This document shows positions 44,281 through 58,900 of a stretch of DNA of 64,000 nucleotides, piece after piece; positions within the stretch are counted from its first letter, which is position 1; every line of letters begins with the position of its first letter. Source of the DNA: Lota lota (Eukaryota; Chordata; Actinopteri; Gadiformes; Lotidae); contig JACYXH010000001.1 in NCBI GenBank assembly GCA_026745465.1, positions 793,501 to 857,500 on the forward strand, written 5' to 3'. Below the pieces are notes generated by a model, which saw only the letters and a list, made by a program, of their open reading frames with translations, had not been told where the DNA came from and made no database searches. A program made the translations under genes and the position numbers.

Positions 44281-46878
44281 CAAGCAGTGTGGGCACACAC
44301 AAAGCCCCTTAGAACCACATTCTTCCTCTAGTAAACGTTTCTGAACAGAAGCAACTGATTCTCTGACCGGAGTCACGCCCTAGCGCACTGCAGTACAGTA
44401 GTATACTGGTGCTGTTTATTTGTGTTGTATGCTTATACATTCTTATTTATGCTTGTGTATATTGTTTTTCTGTGCATGATTTCATAATAAAAAGAAATGG
44501 TGTACAGAACCAACTTTAGTTCTGTCCGTTAATTCGTGTTTATTTGAATGGGAAAAGGGACCAAATGTAAAGATTAGGTTTTGACCCTTGTGAACAAATA
44601 ATCAAACAATCGATTATTCTGTCCCATCCCTACTAGTAGCTACCCACACTTACCCACAGTAACACTAACATAAATGTTATGTATGTTTTTGTGTTTGCAG
44701 GGATATGATCAATTGCGTAATCATGTATAATCATTTGTAATCTAATATAATAAGATCTACTCAGTCCACTGTGGGAGACACAATCTGTGCTTACTGCCTG
44801 AGAAGGCGGATATTGTTATTTTTCTCAACGAAAACAGTTTTTTAAGTAGGGAGCTTTTCTACCTGCTAGTCCGGACCAGGGTTTGAGTTGGGTTTATCTC
44901 TGCCAGGTGTAAGCTTGGAGGGGATCATGTCGCTTGGGTTTGGTCGCACACACACAAACACTAAAGGTTAAATGAATGTGTGTGTAAATAAATGTACAGG
45001 TTATTTGTGGTTCGGGGTACACGCAATGTGAATTGTCTTTTGTGGCTCACAAATAATAAAGTTAGGGTTAGCACGTCTTGCATTAGATTAAACGGACATG
45101 GAGGATCCCTTGCATTGTTATTGTAATGAGGGCATGATACATAGGAGATCCATTGTGAGCTCATTAAATGCACGGAATGATTGTAGTAGTTGAGCCAATG
45201 AATGTGAATGGTTATATTTAGTTTATTTCTATTGGAAAACCAATTACAATTTTATCTTGCTCAGCCTATTCCAACCACAAATCTGTTATGGTATGGGATG
45301 AAGTAGCTCAGTACTTGAGTAGTCTTTTCACTAGATACTTTCTGACTCCTATAGCAACAATACTTTTACTTAGCAGTTTTTGGCTACTCTACCCAACTCT
45401 GTATATGTGCTTAAAAGTAATTGTTCATTCGCGAATATTGCACATTTGTTATTACATATAAATGCCTTTACAATCCAATCACTTTCAGATAGATTTAGCA
45501 TGACAATGACTACATTGATGTGTTCATCAAGTTTAGTTTAGTTCATCATCAACTTAAAATGTGTAGTGATTACAAATTGACACATTATGTTGTTAATTTC
45601 GTTTTTTGGCAATTTCTAAAGACTTATTTTCTGCAAATGAATTGTGTCCAAATGACTGTCAATTTGATTCAGTGAACTCAGTGTAATCAAAGTGATTCTT
45701 ACGATTTGAGCTTGAATAATGATGTTTCAGAGATGAATAATAATGGCAATCCAAATGGTATCCAATAAATAGTTTCCCTGATTACCAGTGGCAACAAGCC
45801 AGTTTCAACCGCATTGTAGCTTCTCAGCTTTTGTAACTTTCTCGCTACTACAGCTTGAACTGTTGAATCCATCTCCTCCAATACCCTGAAATGTTCCCCT
45901 CCAGGAGTAATGCCGGTAGCGCCGAGAGCAAAGCATACGTGCTTTTAACTTCATCCACCTTTACTAACCTCCCACTGACCCCAGGTGGATACGTAACACT
46001 GTTGGAATATGGTATGTGCACCAGTGTGACTGTCATTATGTATTTGTTTAATAAATGCAGCATTTCTGTGCATTGTTCATTAGGGTTGTACACTAATGGG
46101 CCCTGCTAGCCTGAATATTGACCTTATATTCTAGTGAGTTGAATGCCCTACAAGTATAGAGTGGATTTTGGTCTAAGTCCAAGAAACAAACAACTGCAGG
46201 ACAGGGAATGCAGTTGGATTTCATTAAAGAAGTGGGTGGCACATTGATTAGCAGTGTTGCTTGGCTCGGCTCCTTCTGCGTTTAGCTGTGAGTGTGTATA
46301 TGGTCTCCTTGTTCATGGGGGACAGGAGATGGGGGGAGGGGCTACTGCTGTTCCTCCCACACAGACATGGGCCGAAGTAAAAGGGAGCAATTAAGAGGGA
46401 GGCATAGATGCTGTCTCAGTCCTTTTGGGGGCCACCACCTGACACGACCCCTAAGCTGTCGCTAACAAGGTAGTGGGAAGGATGTGCCCATAAAGGGCTT
46501 CTCCCAGCAGACTTGTATAGACACCATGTGTCTCGGGTTAGAGTGGGTGGTGGCATCACCTCCGTCTGTCATTGATCTCTCATTGTACATGAACCCATCA
46601 TCATTACATTCTTTAACTGGAGGAATCATGCACACATTTACCAGACTCTGAAACGCAAACACGCATGCATATGCAAGTACTCAATGTGTGCATGACAGGC
46701 AGGAAATGGCAAGGTTTTTTTGTCATTTCTTGTTGAGATTAATTTAGTGATTATCAGTCCACGTCGTCCCTACTATGACGTGTCAGGGATTAGATTAGGT
46801 TTAATCTGTTATGGAGTACACTAGAAGTGCATATATATGCATGTGTATTGGCATACATTTCCAGAATCACCCTGTTTT
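44281..46878. other. intergenic, no gene recognised
   Basis: A motif CGATTATTCTGTCCCATCCC near 44605-44630 resembles a hAT terminal repeat, but no partner end was found. Otherwise nothing. Confidence 0.4.
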
Positions 46879-46899
46879 TCTCTCTCTCTCGCTCTCTCG

Positions 46900-46953
<54 letters not shown>
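46879..46953. repeat. (CT)n microsatellite
   Basis: CT run with CGCT interruptions in its first third. Confidence 0.97.
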
Positions 46954-46956
<3 letters not shown>

Positions 46957-49690
46957 AGCATTTGTGGAGTAAAGTAGTAATGTAGAACAGTTCAGAACAA
47001 AGAGAGCATGTCTTCCCTCTGGTACACCCCAACAGCTATCTTGTCTTATTTTCCACCTGGCCACCTTCATCCTGAATGATATTAGAAACTGCATTGTCAC
47101 ACTATGGCCAAATATTAATAATAAAAATGATCACGTCTGGGTGTAAATGACCCCAAGTAAACCACTTAGTGTCTTTTAGGTGACATGTGTGAATGGTACT
47201 ACAAAATGTCAACGGCGGTATAGGGGCCGAGGCTGGTGGTGGTGAAGCGGAGAATAACAACTAGCAAAGGGCTGGGCAACCTCTGGCTGCGACGGAGCAG
47301 GCGAGGGTCCGCTGGCTGTAGAGCCAGATGGGGGGAGTCAGTCGACACACATCTGGGAGAGTGGGACAAAGCAAGACAAGACAGCTGATGAAACGGACAA
47401 CAATGAAATTATAATTAATGAAAGCATAATCGTGCGAGAGAACAGAACCACGTTTAAAATGCCACCCACTAAAAGGGGAAAAAAGTAAATGACGTCATCA
47501 CAACAAACAAGTTCTGACAGCGAGCATGAATCCTCAGGTTCTTCACTCACTAACCGTTTATGAGTCAGGACAAACTCATCTGGCCATACTGCAACGTCAG
47601 TCTCACTGAGGTATGTGATAACCTGTTCAGGAAGTGTATTTTTGAACAGTCCAATTAGAATTAGCTCATGAAGATCTGCAATACCTTTAACCTAAGTGGC
47701 AGAGCATCACCGATTAAAGTTGACCGTTAGTTGCCTGCCAAACACTAAATAATGACCTGAAACCACTCCCGGGTAGGGTGACCACACCCCAACAAACCAA
47801 ATGTGGGACGAAGAGTATGTTTGTGTGGAACATTGCGGGAAACATTACAATTGTTGAGAGGTAGGCTCAAATATTTACGTCTTTCTAAATTAAAGTAAAT
47901 AAATTAAAAAAGAGTCCGCAGCTGTCCACAGGTTCTTCCTCCTGTTCTGTTTACTAAGGTCCTTCTCCATCAAACCAGCCTTTATCAATTCAAACCATTT
48001 CTGGAATTCGCTTACACACCAGCTCTGCAACCTTTATTAGCTGATCCTTTGTGATCATTTTTAGCCTCTTGAGGTCCCTGAACAAACTACTCCACCATAG
48101 CCACTAACCCACCATAAACAAATAAAAAAAGAACTGACAAACCAATTCAACTCCCTGCCATGGGTACACAGAAACCAACCTTAACAGAACCTCGTTCCCG
48201 CTACCTACAAACCCTCCAATTACTACTACAAACACTAAGCCAATGACGCGGTCTGGCCAGGTCAAGTCCAGGTCCCTACACAAAAATAACAAAGCAACAT
48301 GTCCACCTGTAATGGATGATGCTGCTCCGCCTACCAGGGAAGGAAGAACAAATGGTGGTTTGAACACAATATCCAGGGCCATACTGTTCAAAAAATGTAA
48401 TCTGGATCAGAATGATCCAGATTTGGAACTCCCCTTTTGCGATCCAGAATCAGGTAATCCATTTGACTTTTGTGCCGGTTTTTCAAAGGAACATTGGATG
48501 AATTACCCTGATCCAGATCCAAACTTCTTTGAGATGACCAAATCCGGATTTCCAGTGCTTTAAATGGGACTACATATATTACAATGTAGGCCGCTAGCTA
48601 TGTAAAGAACACAAGTAGAATAGCAGGCGTGGGATCACTTTGAGTGTTTTTATTGTAAGAGACAGAAAACAGCACAATAAACAATACAAACATCCACAAA
48701 ATATTAATAAATGTATATGCGACATCTTACCAATGTTGTATTGTACAATCTAGAATCTAAAGTTTTTACAAGATGTGTGGCATGCAAGAGAGAACGTTAT
48801 ATGGTGGGCTGGACAGATGTTACTGCTTTAAACACCATCTCCAGATTATTTCATTCCTGTTCTTCTGGGTTAGATTAAACTGGGTACCACAGGACGTTCT
48901 GTTGTTACCAAAAAGAAAAGGGGATTCACCTTAATAGCTGAAGGGCTGTTTTTAGACTTCAGTTTATACAGTTATATGGTCGACAAGAGTTACCATGGAG
49001 ACAAGTTGGGGAGATGGTTTTAGGCTTGGTGGGAGATAAGAGTTCGAAACGGGTCGTATGTGAACAAGTTTAAGTTAACTATTGGAGCCGACTCAGCTAT
49101 CTGAAGAGCCGAGTGAGACGTCCTATTTTTTTCATATAAATTGTATCACACTAGAAATGTGGGACTAACATTACTACTACTCTGAATCTACTACTACCAT
49201 CATTAGGAATGATGGTTGTTACTGTGGAATGGCGACAAATGCCAGAGTGCTGAAACTTTCAAAACTGTAGCCCATTTAATCCAACAAATTGAAACACTTC
49301 CCAGCACATCTTAGAACTAAGAGACAACTGTTATACAATTCATTAACACATTAAATGGGTTGCACTAAACAACCAATATTAAACACATTTTGTAGGGAAA
49401 CATTAATAAACGAAGAGCAAGGCTGGATTACCACCCCCCTGGGCCCCTGGGCACTGAGTCTTTAACACATTGTATCATTAAATAGACTTTGCAGTTGCAC
49501 AGTCATGCATTGTTGATGAGAGGCTGTACAAGATTGGTCGCTTCACCAACCTTTGGTGGCTGGCCCGGGTAGTCGGAGTTCCCAACGACAAGTTTTACAA
49601 TAATGTCACTCTGAAAGTGACATTATAGGGCTGCTGTAGTGGTGTGTTAAAAAAAATTCTGATAACAGTGATGTGACACAGGGAACTAAA
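46954..49690. other. intergenic, no gene recognised
   Basis: The frame at 48243-48563 (106 codons) is not recognised. The region 48400-48545 is rich in GATCCAG/CTGGATC repeats of a few bases and may be part of a non-autonomous repeat. Confidence 0.4.
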
Positions 49691-50680
49691 GATCACCTGA
49701 GTCCTGTGTGTCTAGCGATGTATACCTACCCTGGAGAGGGTCGAGGAGCACGGCGAAGTGGGGCGCTTTCTCTGAGTAGGCTCTCTATGAGGTGGGAAGG
49801 ATGCTTAGTTTCCTACTGTGCTTACTGGAGAACGGTTTGGCTTTCTCCACTATCAAAGTCTCTGCGGCAGCCGTTTCGGCTGGCCAAGCAGGCTGTGACA
49901 GTTACCGTTTTTTTCAGTCACCCACTGGTCAAGAGTTTGTTGCGTGTGGCTAGACGTGTTAAGCCTGTTTTCTCGCGTTCTTCCACCACGCTGGGATCTT
50001 CCCACCGTGTTGCGTGGGTTATCCAGCGACCCTTTTGAGCCCCTGTCTCAAGCCCCTTTGGATGCTCCATCTTTAAAACGGCGCTCATCTTGGCTTTGCT
50101 GTCTGCCAAACGCGCCGATGAGTTGGCCGCTCTGTCTGTCTGCCCGAGCTGCTTGTTACTTTACGAGGACAGCTCCTTTGTGCTGCTGAGAGACCCAATG
50201 CTACGTTCCTCCCCCAGGACATCAACAGTTCTTTTCGGTCGAGGGATATTGTGCTTAAGGCTGTTCACCCCGCGCCTCATTCTAGTGAGGCAGAGGCGGA
50301 GTTGCATCACCTGTGCCCGGTGCGGGCACTGACTATGTACGTGAAACGCTGGACCGCATTCCGTTCCGCACAACAGTTGTTTGTGTGTTACAGCGACGCT
50401 GCCAAGGGCCGCGCTCTCTCTAAGCAGCGTCTGTCCCGCTGGATATGTGAGGGTGTTTGCTAAGCATACACAGGGCTTAGCGCCACCGCTGGGTGTCAGA
50501 GCTCACTCTGCACGGGGTGTGGCCGCTCCGCGGCTTTACTCAAGGGCGTATTGGTGGAAGACATCTGCGCGGCTGCGTCAGGGTCCAGGGGCCCACTCGG
50601 CGACTCTGTGTATGGAATCGGGGGCTCGATACAGGCTTGTCCTATCCATTTACCAGTTACCATTCGTAACGTTGCTTTTC

Positions 50681-51270
50681 GCTTGAAGAGCCAGTGAACC
50701 CGCTGTTTCAGATGTAATTCGTGGGGTGCGTTTTGGGCTGAGAGTTTTAGGAAAAAGGGGGGCGTGTTATCCCCATGGTTACGACCCACGCCAACTTTAT
50801 GATACCTTTTAAGTACCGTCGTTGTGTAACTGTTACGAGCGTTATAATAAGCGATGTATATGAACACCGCCACACCGTAGAGTTATACTGTACGTGTCCG
50901 GGAAGCCTAACACTCACTCTGACATTAAATACATCGCTGCTCAGACGGAGCTTCACCATCCACACACACCATGGGGTTATACTATAAGTGTCCAAAACGC
51001 CAGTGCCCCTTGGTCGTGACGTCAGACTACCTCGGAAAAGGTAGGTCTGACGTCACGGAAAGAACGCCACCTGCGTCACAGCAGAGTGGAACCTTCACGT
51101 AGTGTTTTGGGGAGAATTGCCAAAACATAGGATTTCACCTCTTTCTTCTCTCAATTGGGGACTTATTTCAGTAACAGTGATACAATGGCATAGATTACTA
51201 TGTCGACTGTCAAATAAGACAAATGACCACGTTTAAAACCAGTGGTTTTGGGTTCACTGGCTCTTTAAGC
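50681..51270. mobile_element. MITE nested in the DIRS fossil
   Basis: A 590-bp element with inverted ends: GCTTGAAGAGCCAGTGAACC at left and GGTTCACTGGCTCTTTAAGC at right (one mismatch). No open frame of its own. Internal GACATTAAATACATCGCTGC and ATCCACACACACCATGG resemble the core of the MITE at 39005-39966. Confidence 0.75.
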
Positions 51271-51925
51271 CTATCTCTCCTGTCGACTGGGGTTACGCTG
51301 GGATTAAGAGTGACCGGTTGTTCTGGCTTTGGTTACGGATTGTAACCGGCGTCATTAACATCCTGTCCTCTAACCATTTATGATGAATACGCTACCCTTC
51401 TCTCTTAAACGCTTTGCGTTTATTAAGAAAGGTTATGTGTGATTTGTGTGCTTGTGTGGATCTTTAGTCCATCGTCGCGTGCATTCGTTGCCAGCGTGGC
51501 CCACTCGGTGTGTTCACCAGCAGCCTAGAGCTTCTTCGTTGCTTTGTTAAGCCGATTAGCTTCTTCTCATCGTTACGCCTGCCAGCGGGTTCCTCCTACC
51601 GCCCTCGGTGGTGGCGGACGTAGGAGAAGCCTTGTTGCTCTGCATCGCCCATTTTTCATGGACTACTAGAAATACGGGTTGAGTCAGAGGTTACAGACTC
51701 ACTCTATTCTCTTGATCATCGCTTTGCTTGTTCTTAGGAGAATTTAGAGTTTTTCTTGAGCTGTTGTGTTTTGCACATCTTCGGCTTTTTGAGTCTGATG
51801 TGCCCTGTGCTTAGGTCTTTATTTTTGTGACTTGGGTCCAGCAGGAGTAGATTTATCGGGCTCCGCTCGCAGCTTCACCTTAGCCCATAAGGCGAAGCCT
51901 AGACGGCGTAGCCTACATGAAATAG

Positions 51926-52203
51926 AACGATAGTTATGTTATTATAACTCTAGTTCTATGATTGTAGGCGTAGCCGTCTAGTTTCCCACCTGCTGTACCC
52001 TCCAAATGCTGAAAGAATAGTATGGAGGACGAACGTAGCTGTGCGCCGCCTTATATACACGGTGCCGTGGGAAATGTGGGCGGGAACCATGTTGATTGGT
52101 GCATTGCTGAAATTTGCAGCGCACGTGGGTGCTCCCACGGGACAAGCCCATAAGGCTACGCCTACAATCATAGAACTAGAGTTATAATAACATAACTATC
52201 GTT
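51926..52203. repeat. perfect 50-bp inverted repeat of the DIRS 3' end
   Basis: The left arm at 51926-51975 starts AACGATAGTTATGTTATTAT; the right arm at 52154-52203 is its exact reverse complement. They are separated by 178 bp that include a TATATACA motif near 52054. Confidence 0.93.
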
Positions 52204-52204
52204 T

Positions 52205-55212
<3,008 letters not shown>

Positions 55213-55216
55213 TCCC

Positions 55217-55247
<31 letters not shown>

Positions 55248-55250
55248 ACA
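55213..55250. repeat. poly-C plus (CA)n tract
   Basis: About 20 C's followed by CA repeats. Confidence 0.95.
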
Positions 55251-55466
55251 TTATTATATTTATTTAATATTCCCTCAGCTGAAATACACAGTTAGATCTA
55301 TTTCAACATTGAGGCACATTTGTGCTTAAATCATGTTGTAATTTGTTCTAACAATTTCACTTATTTCCAATGAGACTTATTTCTTGCTGGTGCTATGGTG
55401 AGCTTGACTACTAACCAGGAGTGCTTCAGTATGTACAGTATGCACACACAAGGCAAGACATAATAG

Positions 55467-55655
55467 ATATGGCAGTATTGTCTACACAAGAGACCGCGTA
55501 CCTACAGAAACATCTCTGAATCACAGTATTGGATGTATTGTCTACACAAGAGACCTCATACCTACAGACACATCTCTCAATCACAGTATTGGATGTATTG
55601 TCTACACAAGAGACCTCATACCTACAAACACATCTCTGAATCACAGTGTTGTCTT
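55467..55655 (+). repeat. 60-bp tandem repeat, about 3 copies
   Basis: Units contain GTATTGTCTACACAAGAGAC and CATACCTACAGACACATCTC; the first copy is the most diverged. Confidence 0.9.
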
Positions 55656-55882
55656 TTGGAAACTTGCAGGGTTGCCGATACTTAGTCTACTAATTAGGAA
55701 TACGGCTCTAACAGATTAGGAAGCCAGCAGAACCCTGTGGTATCTACAACTAATTGACTTGTCAAGTGGTGCAGTTATTTGAGCAGTTGGTTGCTTCTGT
55801 CTACCAAAACCCACCGCCTAGTGGTCCACATCGTGATGATTTCTAAGATCAAGCTAGTTTTTGTTTGACCTCTGAATCGTAT

Positions 55883-56220
55883 TGTGGGAGTGTGTGTGGA
55901 TGGGGGCTGGTTTAAGCAGCCTCACCTGGCCTGAGTCAGACTGATTGGACTCTGGGGCTGGGTGGGGCTGCACACCTGTTGCACATTGAGCAATCAGTGT
56001 GCACAGGTTAAACCAGCCACCACCACACACACTCAAGGAGAGCTCTTCGGCATGGCAGCACGGAGCACCGTCTGCCGGCCTCATCGTATGCAACTTTTAC
56101 AATAAACCAGTTTTCAACATCACCACCCTGTGTCCAATTGGTTTGGAGGAGCCCGAGGAAAGTCACCTAGGTGGAGTATGGGAGCCACCTAGGTGGCGTG
56201 TAGTAGTGGACTTTGCTACA
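55883..56220 (+). repeat. 5' LTR of the short LTR element
   Basis: Near-identical to the 3' copy. Contains an AATAAA signal at about 56100 and a palindromic GCCACCTAGGTGGC near the 3' end. Confidence 0.92.
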
Positions 56221-56846
56221 CTGGCGCCCAATGTGGGGCCTCTCCAAACTGCGTTTGGATGCAGGAAAGCTGTCCAGGGGCGCACTGGATCCAGCAGCGA
56301 CGAAGGACAGCCTTCTCCCAATACCATCCCTTTCCCCAACGGTGCTGTGGATCCGTGGCGGCAGCTCAGCAACCGCCACAGGCAATCGTCTGCGGCTAGC
56401 CGCCCCAGCATCCAGCCAGCGCCGCAGCCCAACAAACTCTTCCGCCAGCCCGTCCAGACAGCCCTGGGTCAGCAGCCCAGGCCTCCGAGTCTCCAGGATG
56501 GAGGGGGAGGGTGGGCTGGAGTGGACCGCCAAGTCCGCCGACACCTCCGCCAGTCAAGGCAGCAGCCCAGGCCTCCGAGTCTCCAGGATGGAGGGGGAGG
56601 GTGGGTTGGGGTGTCACCCTGGGGAGGTGTGGGGACTGTGGGGTTGGGGTTGTTTTTGTAGTTTTTTTTTTTAGGTATGGTAACCCTGGTCAGAGTCCGT
56701 GAGGTATGGTAACCCTGGGTCAGAGTCCGGTTTAGGATTTTATTTTTATTTTTTTTGGATGGGGGGTGGAGGAGGAGGAGGGGGGGGGGGGGGGGGGGAG
56801 GTTTCAGCTGGGGATACTCCCCGGCTTCAATTGGGTGTTGGGGCTA

Positions 56847-57184
56847 TGTGGGAGTGTGTGTGGATGGGGGCTGGTTTAAGCAGCCTCACCTGGCCTGAGT
56901 CAGACTGATTGGACTCTGGGGCTGGGTGGGGCTGCACACCTGTTGCACATTGAGCAATCAGTGTGCACAGGTTAAACCAGCCATCACCACACACACTTAA
57001 GGAGAGCTCTTCGGCATGGCAGCACGGAGCACCGTCTGCCGGCCTCATCGTATGCAACTTTTACAATAAACCGGTTTTCAACATCACCACCCTGTGTCCA
57101 ATTGGTTTGGAGGAGCCCGAGGAAAGTCACCTAGGTGGAGTATGGGAGCCACCTAGGTGGCGTGTAGTAGTGGACTTTGCTACA
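56847..57184 (+). repeat. 3' LTR of the short LTR element
   Basis: Same length as the 5' LTR, followed directly by the CGTAT duplication. Confidence 0.92.
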
Positions 57185-57189
57185 CGTAT

Positions 57190-58150
57190 TTAATATACTA
57201 GGTACATAGCTAGATGGACAGGTAGATATTTTAACAGCAGACAAAATCTCAATTTTTTGATCGCAGATGATTTCATATTTTGCGGTCCTGGAAGAAAATG
57301 TTATGGTTTGAGATTATAAAGTGTTATATCAGTTGATCCTATAATATCCTCATTATACATGAATGACTCTTCAACATCATTGTTTAAACTCTGTTTTTCT
57401 CTCATGCCTCCCTGAAGTTGGCGCCTCTCAGTTTCTGTAGGAAGTACCAAACCGTAACCTTTGAGTTTACTTTCTTCCCACCAAGAGTAGCATTCCACAC
57501 AGCCATCTTGCTCAGATTTACCACTATGATGGCTTGAAAAAAATTATGTTTTTTTCTGATCAATGTTATCTCATGACTGATTGTACATTCACTAGCAGTC
57601 GTCATTTAGATCTTACGGCTTTGATTTTGATTGTCCTTTTACTATTGCTAACTCCTTCTCACTTCTACCCATCCCTGGAATTTGCGAGGGGTTGAGAGCT
57701 TACAAAGGTTTGTGATTGGTTTGGCGTTGTTATTCTGCAAAATAAAGTGCCAGCAAATCCGGCTAATGTCTCATCTTCTGTGTTGCGGCCATAGTGCTGT
57801 GTGTGGGTGTGTCTGCATATCTCACTCTCCAGGTTCACCCTTCCCCCACTGAGTGGGGATCGCACCTGAGGCGACTCTCCAATCAAGGCCTGGAGAATAA
57901 GACGCGAGGCGAGCTACAGCCGGGTTAGTGGGCCAGATTGCGGTTTACAAGCTGCGTGTTAGTGAAGCTAAGAGCTATCGTCGTGAACCGGAATTAGTTT
58001 CTGTTAACAGTTGATCTTTTCGTTAGTCTGTGGTCAATGAACTCCAAATGTTTGCTAACCCCAGTTTCCCTCTCTTCCTATTTCCCCGGGGTTAATTCAT
58101 ATTGATACTCACCAGGGGGCGTAACAGTCTGTTTATTGAGGGACATTTCA
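57190..58150. other. no gene recognised; possible LTR at the right edge
   Basis: The last part (after about 57660) may be the 5' LTR of the gypsy fossil that follows, since it ends ACATTTCA just before a primer-binding-type site, but its start was not found. Minus-strand frames at 57301-57605 are not recognised. Confidence 0.4.
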
Positions 58151-58151
58151 C

Positions 58152-58900
58152 TGGTGTCAGAAGTAAAGAAAATAATCATTTTCCTGGGCCGCCCGCCAAC
58201 GTTCACCTGCATCGCAGCACCCTTATTCCAGCTATTACAGAGGGGAGAGAGCTGTGTGGACGCCATGAGGCGTTCACCTCACCACAGAGAGCCTCGCGGA
58301 GGCCCCGGTGCTTTCCCCACCCGGCCCCGCCCTGCCTTTCGCCTGCGCCACGGACACCAGCGGGGTCGGCTTGAGGCCTTGAGGGCTGGTTCAGGTGACA
58401 CCTGGAGGGGAGAGAGTGGTGGCATACCACAGCAGGACACTGAACAAGGCTGAACACTTCCACTGTGTCACCAGGCGGGAGCTGCTCTTTAAGAACGACC
58501 TAGCTGCTGGGATACGACTTCCCCGTGGTCCACAGACCAGGTACACAACATGGAAAGGCGGACACACTTTCCCGCCGGGCCCTGCGTGGTCGATGGCTGC
58601 CACTACTGTGAGAACACGGAGGCGCAGGACGGTTAGTGTCTGCGAACCGAGGTGAAATGCGCAGTGGCGGTGCCAGAAGGACCGGCAGCTGGCCCATGTG
58701 GATGCAGCGGAGTGGGCGCACAAACAGGAGGAGGACGTTGCAATCAGGCCACTGCTCCCATGGGTGGCGCTGCTGCGCCTAACCCCATAAGACGAGGTCA
58801 GCGTGTGTTCTCGAGCCACCAAGGGACTCAATGTTAGAAGCCCTGCGTCTGCCTAACGGCGTGCTGTAGAGGGGGTGGAAAGAGGACCACCGTGGGACCT
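58152..58900 (+). mobile_element. Ty3/gypsy retroelement fossil
   Basis: TGGTGTCAGAAGT at 58152-58164 is the primer-binding-type sequence of many fish gypsy elements. Near 58400-58475 the RNase H-type motif VVAYHSRTLNKAEHF and CVTRRELL are readable, and farther on DGCHYCEN and a GVL..GWK-like piece. The pieces are out of register and most of gag-pol is absent, so it is a heavily deleted fossil with many breaks. Age appears considerable. Confidence 0.65.

Larger units (their letters stand above)
49690..52204 (+). mobile_element. DIRS-like tyrosine-recombinase retroelement, 3' fossil
   Basis: The 3' part of a DIRS1-type element. The segment about 49770-50690 carries pieces of the tyrosine recombinase: SAKRADELAALSV (first Arg region), CPVRALTMYVKRW, QLFVCYSDAAKGR and LSKQRLSRWICEG, then a VRAHSARGVAA block typical of the His-x-x-Arg region. 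The 3' end has the inverted-repeat arrangement of DIRS elements: 51926-51975 and 52154-52203 are a perfect 50-base inverted pair. Broken at several points and without recognisable reverse transcriptase upstream. A MITE interrupts it at 50681-51270. The near-perfect inverted pair suggests moderate age. Confidence 0.78.
55883..57184 (+). mobile_element. short LTR element with two LTRs, young, no gag/pol seen
   Basis: Two 338-bp LTRs (55883-56220 and 56847-57184) start TGTGGGAGTGTGTG and end TTTGCTACA. The whole is flanked by the 5-bp duplication CGTAT (55878-55882 and 57185-57189). A primer-binding-type sequence TGGCGCCCAATGTGGGGCC follows the 5' LTR, and a G/A-rich polypurine tract lies near 56768-56801 before the 3' LTR. 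The 626-bp interior has a roughly 60-bp segment duplicated (CCTCCGAGTCTCCAGGATGG near 56482 and 56572) but no recognisable gag, protease or polymerase. The LTRs differ at about 3 of 338 positions, so insertion is recent. It looks structurally whole as a non-autonomous (TRIM/LARD-like) element. Confidence 0.92.

Noticed and set aside
44605-44632. hAT-like terminal repeat
   Set aside because: Only one end seen; no partner within the surrounding few kilobases.
48243-48563. 106-codon frame rich in Pro/Asp/Phe
   Set aside because: No domain recognised, and the DNA is full of GATCCAG-type short inverted motifs that suggest a repeat rather than a gene.
50496-50873. 125-codon minus-strand frame
   Set aside because: Antisense shadow of the DIRS recombinase region and the nested MITE.
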